Source: Clostridia bacterium (GTDB taxonomy: Bacteria; Bacillota; Clostridia; Christensenellales; Borkfalkiaceae). Taken from it: DNA of 16,828 nucleotides. How positions within the stretch are numbered: the first letter of the stretch is position 1; every line of letters starts with the position of its first letter. Made by a program: the position numbers and the translations under genes. A model generated the notes under the pieces. It worked only from the letters and a program-made list of their open reading frames with translations, had not been told where the DNA came from and did no database searches. The stretch is from positions 1 to 16,828 of the forward strand of contig JAGCIP010000177.1 of the NCBI GenBank assembly GCA_017648525.1, written 5' to 3'. Below are positions 1 through 6,292 of the stretch, piece after piece.

Positions 1-81
1 TAAAATCAACCGTAGGCTAAGTATGTAGAAAATTCTTTCAAAGCGTTCAAGACCGGAGTGCAAGTCTCCGCATCTCCACCA
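1..81 (+). ncRNA. ssrA: tmRNA (transfer-messenger RNA), 3' end only
   Basis: tmRNA rescues ribosomes stalled on broken mRNAs by acting first as alanyl-tRNA and then as a short template that adds a degradation tag. Only the 3' part is in the window. It shows the final tRNA-like half: a T arm with a perfect five-pair stem CGGAG/CTCCG (54-58 and 66-70) around a seven-base loop, then the acceptor strand CATCTCCACCA ending at 81 with an encoded CCA. The preceding GGCTAAGTATGTAGAA (15-30) resembles the conserved segment upstream of the T arm in Firmicutes tmRNAs. The T loop reads TGCAAGT, not the usual TTCRANY, so the base normally modified to pseudouridine (position 55) is G. The tag-coding part and 5' end lie outside the window. 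The identification rests on recalled family sequence, not on a covariance-model search. Confidence 0.85.
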
Positions 82-244
82 CGTCGAAGCACCGCCTTAC
101 GTCAGCAGTTTGCTACTGCAAACAGCACGACAGACAGCGGGCTTCTCCTTTTTCCCAAAAATCTTTTGTTATACAAAATCTTTTCGGGAGCCCTAATAAT
201 ACTTGGTGTCCTCGGTGCGTATTTCACACGCCCAAGTCCACCAA
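82..244 (+). other. Strongly folded sequence between tmRNA and terminator, identity unknown
   Basis: No protein gene is credible here. The segment holds several inverted repeats. GAAGC-A-CCGC (86-95) can pair with GCGG-GCTTC (137-145) and is followed by TCCTTTTT, so it could itself terminate ssrA. GGGCT (139-143) can instead pair with AGCCC (189-193), enclosing CCCAAAA (154-160) with TTTT-C-GGG (181-188) and TTTTGT (164-169) with ACAAAA (173-178). ACTTGGTGT (201-209) pairs with ACG-C-CCAAGT (228-237), with one bulge. The first two pairings share bases and exclude each other. It could be a tmRNA trailer or a separate small RNA; a 6S-like rod is one option that I cannot confirm. Confidence 0.4.
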
Positions 245-283
245 AAGGCGCAGGTTACTTGAACAGTAGTCTGCGCCTTTTTA
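245..283 (+). terminator. Rho-independent terminator downstream of ssrA region
   Basis: The arms AAGGCGCAG (245-253) and CTGCGCCTT (271-279) pair perfectly around a 17-base loop, and the 3' arm runs into a T tract. This orientation ends transcripts coming from the ssrA side on the plus strand, before they can run into the convergent SRP RNA gene. Confidence 0.8.
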
Positions 284-313
284 TAACTTTTTATAGTCGT
301 TATAAAGAGAAAA

Positions 314-343
314 TAAAAAAGCAACGGAAAAAATCCGTTGCTT
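314..343 (-). terminator. Rho-independent terminator of the SRP RNA gene
   Basis: A ten-pair hairpin, AAGCAACGGA (319-328) with TCCGTTGCTT (334-343) and a five-base loop, lies just past the 3' end of the SRP RNA. Read on the minus strand it is followed by a run of T (complement of A315-A320), the normal terminator layout. Read on the plus strand the T run is interrupted (TTATTTTATT), so it may also work weakly as a backup for the ssrA-side transcript. Confidence 0.75.
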
Positions 344-354
344 ATTTTATTCAA

Positions 355-624
355 AAAAACCGTACATCCGTTGTCGACAAACGACGCCGAAGCGTTAACG
401 TAACAGGTAACTCCTTCAAAGCAACCTTATATCACACGAGTCTAACCGTTTAGTGCTGCTGTATTCCTACTCTGACACGGTTCGCGGCGACGCGTTGCAT
501 AAGACCTTAATATCAACGTCCCTTATTACGCGCGGCCTTCCACGACGCAAGCCTAAAACGGCTTTCTGCTCCGCTAAGCGAATTGCGGACGACAGGGCAT
601 CGCTAACTCCCCGCATAGTACGGC
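355..624 (-). ncRNA. ffs: Signal recognition particle RNA, large Firmicutes type
   Basis: SRP RNA binds Ffh and guides ribosomes making membrane or exported proteins to FtsY. On the minus strand, 480 to 446 reads as the conserved domain IV. GTCAG is followed by the stem GTA, the GGAA tetraloop (467-464), TAC, then AGCAGCACTAA. Near the 5' end, GGGGAGTTAGCG followed by TGCCCTGT and a GCGG-closed hairpin matches the Alu domain of Clostridia/Bacillus SRP RNAs. The 5' end GCCGTAC (624-618) pairs with the 3' end GTACGGT, closing the molecule and giving about 270 nt, the usual size of the large form. One base in the Ffh-binding symmetric loop is unusual: CAGA where CAGG is normal. The ends are estimated to within a few bases. 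Confidence 0.88.
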
Positions 625-630
625 TATAAT

Positions 631-659
631 ATTCTAACTTAAATTTGACTATTTAGCAA
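631..659 (-). promoter_or_regulatory. Promoter of the SRP RNA gene
   Basis: On the minus strand TTGCTA (659-654) and TAGAAT (636-631) are separated by 17 bases. The first base of the SRP RNA (624) falls seven bases past the -10 element. This spacing supports both the promoter and the assigned RNA start. Confidence 0.65.
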
Positions 660-698
660 GTTATTTTAAGTAAAAAATTTATTTTTAATTAAATTAAC

Positions 699-727
699 TT
701 TACAAAATTTGCAAATACGGTTATAAT
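699..727 (+). promoter_or_regulatory. Promoter of the ileS operon
   Basis: TTTACA (699-704) and a perfect TATAAT (722-727) are separated by 17 bases, predicting a start near 734. That leaves only about 70 bases of leader before ileS. This is far too short for a T-box riboswitch, the element that often controls aminoacyl-tRNA synthetase genes in Firmicutes. It is back to back with the SRP RNA promoter. Confidence 0.8.
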
Positions 728-802
728 TGATAAGTAAAAGTGTAGAAAATGGTTTATTATGTCAAAAACCGTAAAACGACAGTAATTTTTGGGAGCAATA
801 TT

Positions 803-3800
803 ATGTATAAGAAAGTGGATACAACCTTAAACTTTCTCGATAGAGAAAAAGAAGTTCTTGAATTTTGGAAAGAAAACAAAATCTTTGAAAAGAACGTACA
901 AGAAAACGAAGGCAGTCGTGAATTTACTTTTTACGACGGTCCGCCCACGGCTAACGGAAAACCGCATATAGGGCATATTCTTACCCGTGTTATCAAAGAT
1001 ATTATACCTCGTTATCACGTTATGAAAGGCGACCATTGTTTAAGAAAGGCTGGTTGGGATACGCACGGTCTACCCGTCGAGTTAGAAGTAGAAAAATTAC
1101 TTGGCATTGACGGTAAACAAGAAATAGAAAAATACGGTATTGAGCCGTTCATAAAGAAGTGTAAAGAAAGCGTATGGAAATATAAAACCGAGTGGGAAAA
1201 GATGTCTGACCGTGTAGGCTACTGGGCAGATATGGAAAACCCTTACGTTACTTACGAAGACAACTATATCGAATCGGTATGGTGGGCGATTAAAACTATT
1301 GCCGAAAAAGGACTTTTATACAAAGGTCATAAAATCGTGCCTTACTGCCCACGTTGTGGAACTGCGTTATCTTCTCACGAAGTTGCGCAAGGCTACAAGG
1401 ACGTTAAAGACGTTTCGGTTTTCGTTCGCTTTAAGATAAAAGATAGGGAAAATGCATACTTCCTTGCTTGGACGACCACGCCTTGGACTCTTCCTTCAAA
1501 CGTTGCGCTTTGCATGAATCCCAAGGAAGACTATGCGGAAATTAAAGCCGAAGACGGTAGCGTTTATATTTTAGCAGACGCACTCGTTCCGTCGCTCTTT
1601 GAAAATTACGAAAAACTTTCCGTAAAGAAAGGTTCTGAATACGAATATGCAGAATACGAACCCTTGTTCGATTATGCGCAAGGCAGTTTCAAGGAAAAGG
1701 CATATTACGTTGTTAACGACGGATACGTTACGCTTACCGACGGTAGCGGTATAGTTCATATTGCACCCGCTTTCGGTGAAGACGACGCAAACGTTGGTAG
1801 AAAATATAACTTGCCTTTCGTTAAACTCGTTGACGACCGTGGAAATATGCTTGAATGTACCCGTGAACTTAAAGGTATGTTCGTTAAAGATGCGGACAAA
1901 GTAATAATTAAAATTCTAAAAGAAAACGGCTTGCTCTTTAAAGAACTTCCGTTTGAACATAGTTATCCGTTCTGTTGGCGCTGTGATACACCGCTACTTT
2001 ACTATGCTAGAAGTAGTTGGTTTATCAAGATGACCGCAGTTAAAGATAGGCTTATAAAGGCAAACGAATCGGTTAACTGGATGCCTGAAACAATTAAGAA
2101 CGGGCGTATGGGCAACTTCCTTGAAAACGTTATCGACTGGGGTTTATCAAGAGAACGTTACTGGGGAACACCGTTACCCGTTTGGGTTTGCGAAAAATGT
2201 GGTAAAATTCACGTTATCGGCAGTAAGCAAGAACTTAAAGACCTTTGCGGTATAGAAGGGGATATAGAATTACACCGTCCTTATATAGACGACTGTACTT
2301 TTGATTGTGAATGTGGTGGCACGTTCAAGAGAGAAAAAGAAGTTATCGACTGCTGGTTTGACTCTGGCTCAATGCCGTTTGCTCAATATCACTATCCGTT
2401 TGAAAACAAGGAATTGTTTGAAAGTCATTTCCCTGCGGATTTTATTAGTGAAGCGATTGACCAAACTCGTGGTTGGTTCTATACTTTGCTTGCTATCTCG
2501 ACTTTATTGTTTGATAAAGCGCCCTTTAAGAACTGTATCGTTTTAGGGCACGTTAACGATAAAAACGGTATTAAAATGAGCAAGCACAAAGGGAACGTGG
2601 TTGACCCGTGGACTATTCTCGACAAGCAAGGTGCTGACGCAGTTAGATGGTATTTCTATACCGGTTCTGCTCCTTGGTTGCCGTCAAGATTCTACGAAGA
2701 AGCGGTTTCTGAAGCGCAAAGAAAATTCATGGGAACGCTTTGGAACACTTATGCGTTCTTTGTGCTCTATGCTGAAATAGATAAATATAATCCCGCTGAT
2801 TATAAGTTGGAAGATTGTAAACTTACCCTTATGGATAAGTGGGTATTATCAAAACTTAATACACTGGTAAAGACGGTAGATAACGGACTTGAATCTTACA
2901 ACATATTTGAAAGTGCAAGAGCGCTCCAAAGTTTCACCGACGATTTGTCTAACTGGTACGTTCGTCGTGGTAGAGAGCGTTATTGGGGACACGATATGGA
3001 TGACGACAAGATTGCCGCCTACACAACACTTTACACGGTTTTGGTTACTATGGCTAAGTTATCTGCGCCGTTTACTCCATTTATGGCGGAGGCAATTTAT
3101 CAAAACCTAGTGCCGAATTTCTTTAAGGATGCACCGATTTCCGTTCATCTTTGCAAATTCCCAAGCGTAGACGAATCTGCAATTGATAAAGAACTTGAAG
3201 ACGGAATGCAAAACGTTTTAGATATCGTAGTATTAGGTAGGTCGTGCAGAAATACTGCAAACATTAAAAACAGACAACCTTTACAAAAGATTTTCGTATG
3301 TTCTGAAAGGAAAACCGAACTTACAGAAGGACTTTTAGAAATCGCAAAAGACGAGCTTAACGTTAAAGAAGTGGAATATCTTCGTGATGCAACTCGTTTT
3401 GTTTCTTACACGATTAAACCGCAACTTAAAACGCTTGGACCTAAATACGGTGCAAAACTTGGCAAAGTTCGTAAGTTCTTTGATACTTGTGATGCAACCG
3501 CAGTAGTTACAACCGTTAAGAGCGGACAAGTTTACAAGGCTGAATTTGAAGGCGATACTTTTGAGTTTGCGCTTGACGACTTGTTGATTTCAACCACAAG
3601 TGCAGAAGGGTTTATGGCTGCAAGTGATAACGGTATTACCGTTGTTATGGATACTAACGTTACCGAAGAACTTAAAGCAGAAGGCGTTGCGAGAGAACTT
3701 ATCTCTAAAATTCAATCAATGCGTAAAGAAGCAGGTTTTGAAGTCGTTGATAGAATTACCGTTAATTATCAAACTGATGATGACGGTATTAAGAAAGCAA

Positions 3801-3931
3801 TCAATGGTGACGATTTGAAATCGGTAGTACTTGCCGACGCAGTTGTTGAAGGCGAAACCGACGGCTTTAAGAAAGAACTTGACGTAAACGGTGCCGTTTG
3901 CACAGTAATCATAAACAAGGTTATAAAATAA
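803..3931 (+). CDS. ileS: Isoleucyl-tRNA synthetase, type 2 (IleRS2)
   Basis: Charges tRNA-Ile with isoleucine in the cytoplasm and hydrolyses mischarged valine. The 1042-residue length and the long C-terminal region fit the eukaryote-like type 2 enzymes common in Clostridia. Visible in order are the class I signature PHIGH (residues 54-58) within the Rossmann core, a CPRCG zinc-type motif, the CP1 editing domain with GSGIVHIAPAFGEDD, further CxxC pairs (CWRC, CEKC, CECGG), and the second signature KMSKH (591-595), followed by the helical anticodon-binding domain. I chose the ATG at 803 because GGGAG (791-795) sits seven bases upstream; the upstream in-frame ATG at 749 lacks such a site. The KMSKS loop ends in His rather than the usual Ser. 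Type 2 enzymes are generally less sensitive to mupirocin, which is an inference for this one. The next gene starts on the last base of the stop codon, so the two are co-transcribed. Confidence 0.97.
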   Translation: MYKKVDTTLNFLDREKEVLEFWKENKIFEKNVQENEGSREFTFYDGPPTANGKPHIGHILTRVIKDIIPRYHVMKGDHCLRKAGWDTHGLPVELEVEKLLGIDGKQEIEKYGIEPFIKKCKESVWKYKTEWEKMSDRVGYWADMENPYVTYEDNYIESVWWAIKTIAEKGLLYKGHKIVPYCPRCGTALSSHEVAQGYKDVKDVSVFVRFKIKDRENAYFLAWTTTPWTLPSNVALCMNPKEDYAEIKAEDGSVYILADALVPSLFENYEKLSVKKGSEYEYAEYEPLFDYAQGSFKEKAYYVVNDGYVTLTDGSGIVHIAPAFGEDDANVGRKYNLPFVKLVDDRGNMLECTRELKGMFVKDADKVIIKILKENGLLFKELPFEHSYPFCWRCDTPLLYYARSSWFIKMTAVKDRLIKANESVNWMPETIKNGRMGNFLENVIDWGLSRERYWGTPLPVWVCEKCGKIHVIGSKQELKDLCGIEGDIELHRPYIDDCTFDCECGGTFKREKEVIDCWFDSGSMPFAQYHYPFENKELFESHFPADFISEAIDQTRGWFYTLLAISTLLFDKAPFKNCIVLGHVNDKNGIKMSKHKGNVVDPWTILDKQGADAVRWYFYTGSAPWLPSRFYEEAVSEAQRKFMGTLWNTYAFFVLYAEIDKYNPADYKLEDCKLTLMDKWVLSKLNTLVKTVDNGLESYNIFESARALQSFTDDLSNWYVRRGRERYWGHDMDDDKIAAYTTLYTVLVTMAKLSAPFTPFMAEAIYQNLVPNFFKDAPISVHLCKFPSVDESAIDKELEDGMQNVLDIVVLGRSCRNTANIKNRQPLQKIFVCSERKTELTEGLLEIAKDELNVKEVEYLRDATRFVSYTIKPQLKTLGPKYGAKLGKVRKFFDTCDATAVVTTVKSGQVYKAEFEGDTFEFALDDLLISTTSAEGFMAASDNGITVVMDTNVTEELKAEGVARELISKIQSMRKEAGFEVVDRITVNYQTDDDGIKKAINGDDLKSVVLADAVVEGETDGFKKELDVNGAVCTVIINKVIK

Positions 3932-4797
3932 TGAGAGTAGCAAAGTGGGAAGACTATAAGGTCATTGCCACGGGCGACGGATATAAATTAGAGCGTTGGA
4001 AAGACGTGGTGCTACTTCGTCCTGATCCGCAAGTTATTTGGAAATCCCAAATAAATATGGATGGTTACAAAGGGCTTTCGGCAAAGTATATTCGTAGTGA
4101 AACGGGTGGCGGAAGATGGCTAGTTAAGGGCAAAATGCCCGATGAGTGGACCATCTCTTACAAAGACCTTAAATTCAAAATTAAACCTATGGGTTTTAAA
4201 CATACGGGGTTATTTCCCGAGCAAGCGGTTAACTGGGATATGATGACCGACCTTATTAAAAATGCGGGCAGGGAAATAAACGTACTCAACTTGTTTGCCT
4301 ATACGGGCGGAGCAACCGTTGCTTGTGCGAAAGCGGGCGCAAAAGTTTGCCACGTGGACGCTGCTAAAGGTATGGTTGAACGTGCGGGCGAAAACGTAAG
4401 GCTTTCAAACGTTGGCGACGGTAAAGTTAGATACATTATAGACGACTGTAAAAAGTTTGTAGAAAGAGAAATTCGCCGTGGGAAGCGTTACGACGCTATA
4501 ATAATGGACCCGCCTAGTTACGGGCGTGGACCTAACGGTGAGATGTGGAAACTTGAAAACGAATTATTCTCTTTTGTGGAATTATGTTCGCAAGTATTGA
4601 GCGACAACCCCCTTTTCGTGCTTATTAATAGTTATACGACGGGGTTGCAACCACAAGTATTAAAAAACATTTTATCTTTAACGGTGGCTAAAAACGGTAA
4701 AGGAACGGTTGATGCTTACGAAGTCGGTTTGGAAACCGAACAGGGCGACGTGGTGTTACCGTGTGGAAACAGCGGAATTTGGATTAACGGAAAATAG
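3931..4797 (+). CDS. Class I SAM-dependent methyltransferase, RlmI/COG1092-like, without PUA domain
   Basis: Probably methylates RNA, using S-adenosylmethionine. The 288-residue protein has the Rossmann SAM-binding motif VLNLFAYTGGATVACAKAGA, then the acidic VDAAKGMV, an IIDDCKKFV segment for adenine contact, and the catalytic-type motif MDPPSYGRG, which resembles the NPPxF/DPPxF motif of 5-methylcytosine 23S rRNA methyltransferases such as RlmI. It lacks the N-terminal PUA RNA-binding domain of RlmI, as do many shorter Firmicutes relatives. The ATG at 3931 overlaps the ileS stop (TAATG), with AAGG at 3917-3920 as ribosome binding site. An upstream in-frame ATG at 3898 would lie inside ileS and adds no conserved sequence. 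Its position between ileS and a pseudouridine synthase supports a translation-linked RNA target, but the exact substrate is unknown. Confidence 0.85.
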   Translation: MRVAKWEDYKVIATGDGYKLERWKDVVLLRPDPQVIWKSQINMDGYKGLSAKYIRSETGGGRWLVKGKMPDEWTISYKDLKFKIKPMGFKHTGLFPEQAVNWDMMTDLIKNAGREINVLNLFAYTGGATVACAKAGAKVCHVDAAKGMVERAGENVRLSNVGDGKVRYIIDDCKKFVEREIRRGKRYDAIIMDPPSYGRGPNGEMWKLENELFSFVELCSQVLSDNPLFVLINSYTTGLQPQVLKNILSLTVAKNGKGTVDAYEVGLETEQGDVVLPCGNSGIWINGK

Positions 4798-4799
4798 TT

Positions 4800-5510
4800 A
4801 TGGAAGATTTGATTATTTTACACGAAGACAATCATATTATAGTGGTGTTAAAACCACAAAACGTTCCTTCTTGTGAGGATGAAAGTAAGGACGAAAATAT
4901 GCTCTCTATGATTAAAGAGTATATTAGGGTTACCTATAACAAGACGGGCAACGTGTATTTGGGGCTAGTTCACCGCTTGGATAGACCTACTGGCGGAGTA
5001 ATGGTCTTTGCAAAGAGTTCAAAGGCGGCGTCACGTTTGTCAGAACAGTTGCGTGACGGCGATTTTGAAAAGAGATATTACGCAGTTTTAGTAGGCGTGC
5101 CGAAGGAAGAAAAAGCGACCTTAACGCATTATATGAAGAAAAACGCAGTTAACAATATGGTATACGTTTGTCCGCCGTCTGTTGCGGGAGCAAAGTTTGC
5201 TGAATTAGAATATAACGTGCTTGACGTTCAAGAGGGACTGTCTTTGGCAGACATAAGATTACATACGGGTAGAAGTCATCAAATTCGTGTGCAAATGAAC
5301 GCTATAGGCACACCCGTTTACGGCGATATGCGTTACGGTGGGGAAAAGGCAAAGAAAGGTTATCTTTCTCTTTGGGCGTATTACTTATCGTTTACTCACC
5401 CTGTTAGTAAGGAAAGAATGGTTTTCCGTGTTCAACCGCCAAAGGACGTAAATCCTTGGAATAAGTTTGAAACGGAAAAGAGCGTAACTATAATTAAACC
5501 TAGTTTATAA
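4800..5510 (+). CDS. RluA-family pseudouridine synthase, no S4 domain
   Basis: Converts uridine to pseudouridine in rRNA or tRNA. The 236-residue protein contains the family signature HRLDRPTGG with the catalytic aspartate at residue 61. It also has the RYYAVLVG strand and the later LHTGRSHQIRVQMNAIGTPVYGD motif that shapes the active site. It starts directly with the catalytic domain (LIILHEDNHIIVVLKPQNVP), so there is no S4 RNA-binding domain. It begins two bases after the methyltransferase stop and is followed by a terminator, making it the third and last gene of the ileS operon. The ribosome binding site is weak (ACGGA about nine bases upstream), so translational coupling is likely. The target uridine cannot be told from sequence, and I give no rlu symbol for that reason. 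Confidence 0.9.
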   Translation: MEDLIILHEDNHIIVVLKPQNVPSCEDESKDENMLSMIKEYIRVTYNKTGNVYLGLVHRLDRPTGGVMVFAKSSKAASRLSEQLRDGDFEKRYYAVLVGVPKEEKATLTHYMKKNAVNNMVYVCPPSVAGAKFAELEYNVLDVQEGLSLADIRLHTGRSHQIRVQMNAIGTPVYGDMRYGGEKAKKGYLSLWAYYLSFTHPVSKERMVFRVQPPKDVNPWNKFETEKSVTIIKPSL

Positions 5511-5513
5511 GGT

Positions 5514-5542
5514 AAAAGCGGTGGGATAATCCACCGCTTTTT
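5514..5542. terminator. Bidirectional terminator between the ileS operon and the convergent MntP-like gene
   Basis: AAAAGCGGTGG (5514-5524), a six-base loop and CCACCGCTTTTT (5531-5542) form a strong hairpin with T runs on both strands. The plus-strand T run overlaps the stop codon of the minus-strand gene (5541-5543), so the two converging genes share a single compact terminator. Confidence 0.85.
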
Positions 5543-6068
5543 ATATAAATAAACCGAGTAGTTTTATGCTACCTAAGAAAATTAAAATTAGCGGTGGCAT
5601 AAACTCGATTTTTGCTAATTTATAAGCAATGCGCGTCTGTGCTAAAAGAACACCAACAGAAATGGTTATTGCGTGCATTACTGCAATTATTAGTGGGACG
5701 TAAAAGGCGTTCATTCCCATAAGAGACAAAGAAAGGTTTGCAAGTGCTCCGTCAAGACCAACGGCAAAACCTGTTGTTATGGCGCAGGCTAACGGGGAAT
5801 TAAAAACCGTTATTGTTTTATTTTGTTTCTTTAGTAAATTGTACAAGCCTACGAGTATCAATATCAGTCCGCCTATGGAAACGGTTTTTTCATTTAATTT
5901 ATCTTGTAAAAACAAGGTGGAGTAGTTTGCAAAAAGGCACATTGCAAAAACAGTTAACGCTACACCAAAAATCACAGCGACTTTTTTCTTGCACGAAAGT
6001 GCTAACGAAAATCCGCAAATAAGAGAATCGATACTAACCGTTAAAGCAGTAATTATAATATAAATCAT
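5541..6068 (-). CDS. Six-helix membrane protein of the MntP/YtaF type, possible manganese exporter
   Basis: A 175-residue, almost wholly hydrophobic protein with about six membrane helices (roughly 2-24, 29-48, 64-80, 90-116, 121-144 and 154-175). It looks like an internal duplication. Each half has an aspartate in a small-residue-rich helix (TALTVSIDSLICG at the start, TTGFAVGLDGALAN in the middle), followed by a glycine-rich helix (GGLILILVGLYNL and PPLILIFLGSIKLLG). This is the layout of MntP manganese efflux pumps and of the related sporulation protein YtaF. MntP is usually slightly longer, near 185-190 residues. I saw no yybP-ykoY manganese riboswitch upstream. The ribosome binding site is poor, and a weak promoter candidate (TTGAAA, 19-base spacer, TAGAAT at 6138-6108) is the best I can offer. 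Transport of manganese is inferred from fold alone. Confidence 0.65.
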   Translation of the reverse strand: MIYIIITALTVSIDSLICGFSLALSCKKKVAVIFGVALTVFAMCLFANYSTLFLQDKLNEKTVSIGGLILILVGLYNLLKKQNKTITVFNSPLACAITTGFAVGLDGALANLSLSLMGMNAFYVPLIIAVMHAITISVGVLLAQTRIAYKLAKIEFMPPLILIFLGSIKLLGLFI

Positions 6069-6189
6069 TTGTAAAAGTACCGTGAAAACTTAAATATGTT
6101 TTATTATATTCTACGCAAGTTAAAAAGGTGCTTTTCAAGTTGTTTTCCATGTGGGGATTTTTGTAGAAATTAGCAAGATTATTGTTAAA

Positions 6190-6204
6190 AAAATATAATA
6201 TTTT
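6190..6204. repeat. AT-only 7-1-7 inverted repeat
   Basis: AAAATAT, one base, ATATTTT is a perfect 7-1-7 inverted repeat about 20 bases upstream of the -35 of the surface-protein promoter. The geometry is that of Fur/PerR-type operators, but the bases do not match those boxes and AT-rich DNA produces such repeats by chance. Confidence 0.3.
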
Positions 6205-6224
6205 CAAAAAATGTGCAAAATGGT

Positions 6225-6253
6225 TTGACAAACTTAAATATTTTGTGTAAAAT
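6225..6253 (+). promoter_or_regulatory. Promoter of the surface protein gene
   Basis: A perfect TTGACA (6225-6230), 17-base spacer and TAAAAT (6248-6253) predict a start near 6260. It lies within the divergent intergenic region shared with the MntP-like gene, and it rules out translation from the upstream in-frame ATG at 6254. Confidence 0.8.
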
Positions 6254-6292
6254 ATGGTAGATATGGTGTATGACAAGGAGTATAGGGCTAAT

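Noticed and set aside
200..240. Possible tRNA, because the segment ends in a CCACCA-like sequence
   Set aside because: No D arm or anticodon arm can be built and no proper T arm is present; the ACTTGG/CCAAGT stem has an 18-base loop.
58..453. Open reading frame of 131 codons over the left end
   Set aside because: It overlaps the tmRNA 3' end, a terminator and the SRP RNA gene, has no ribosome binding site and an unnatural composition.
6069..6160. yybP-ykoY manganese riboswitch upstream of the MntP-like gene
   Set aside because: The minus-strand leader lacks the conserved purine-rich core segments of this riboswitch class.
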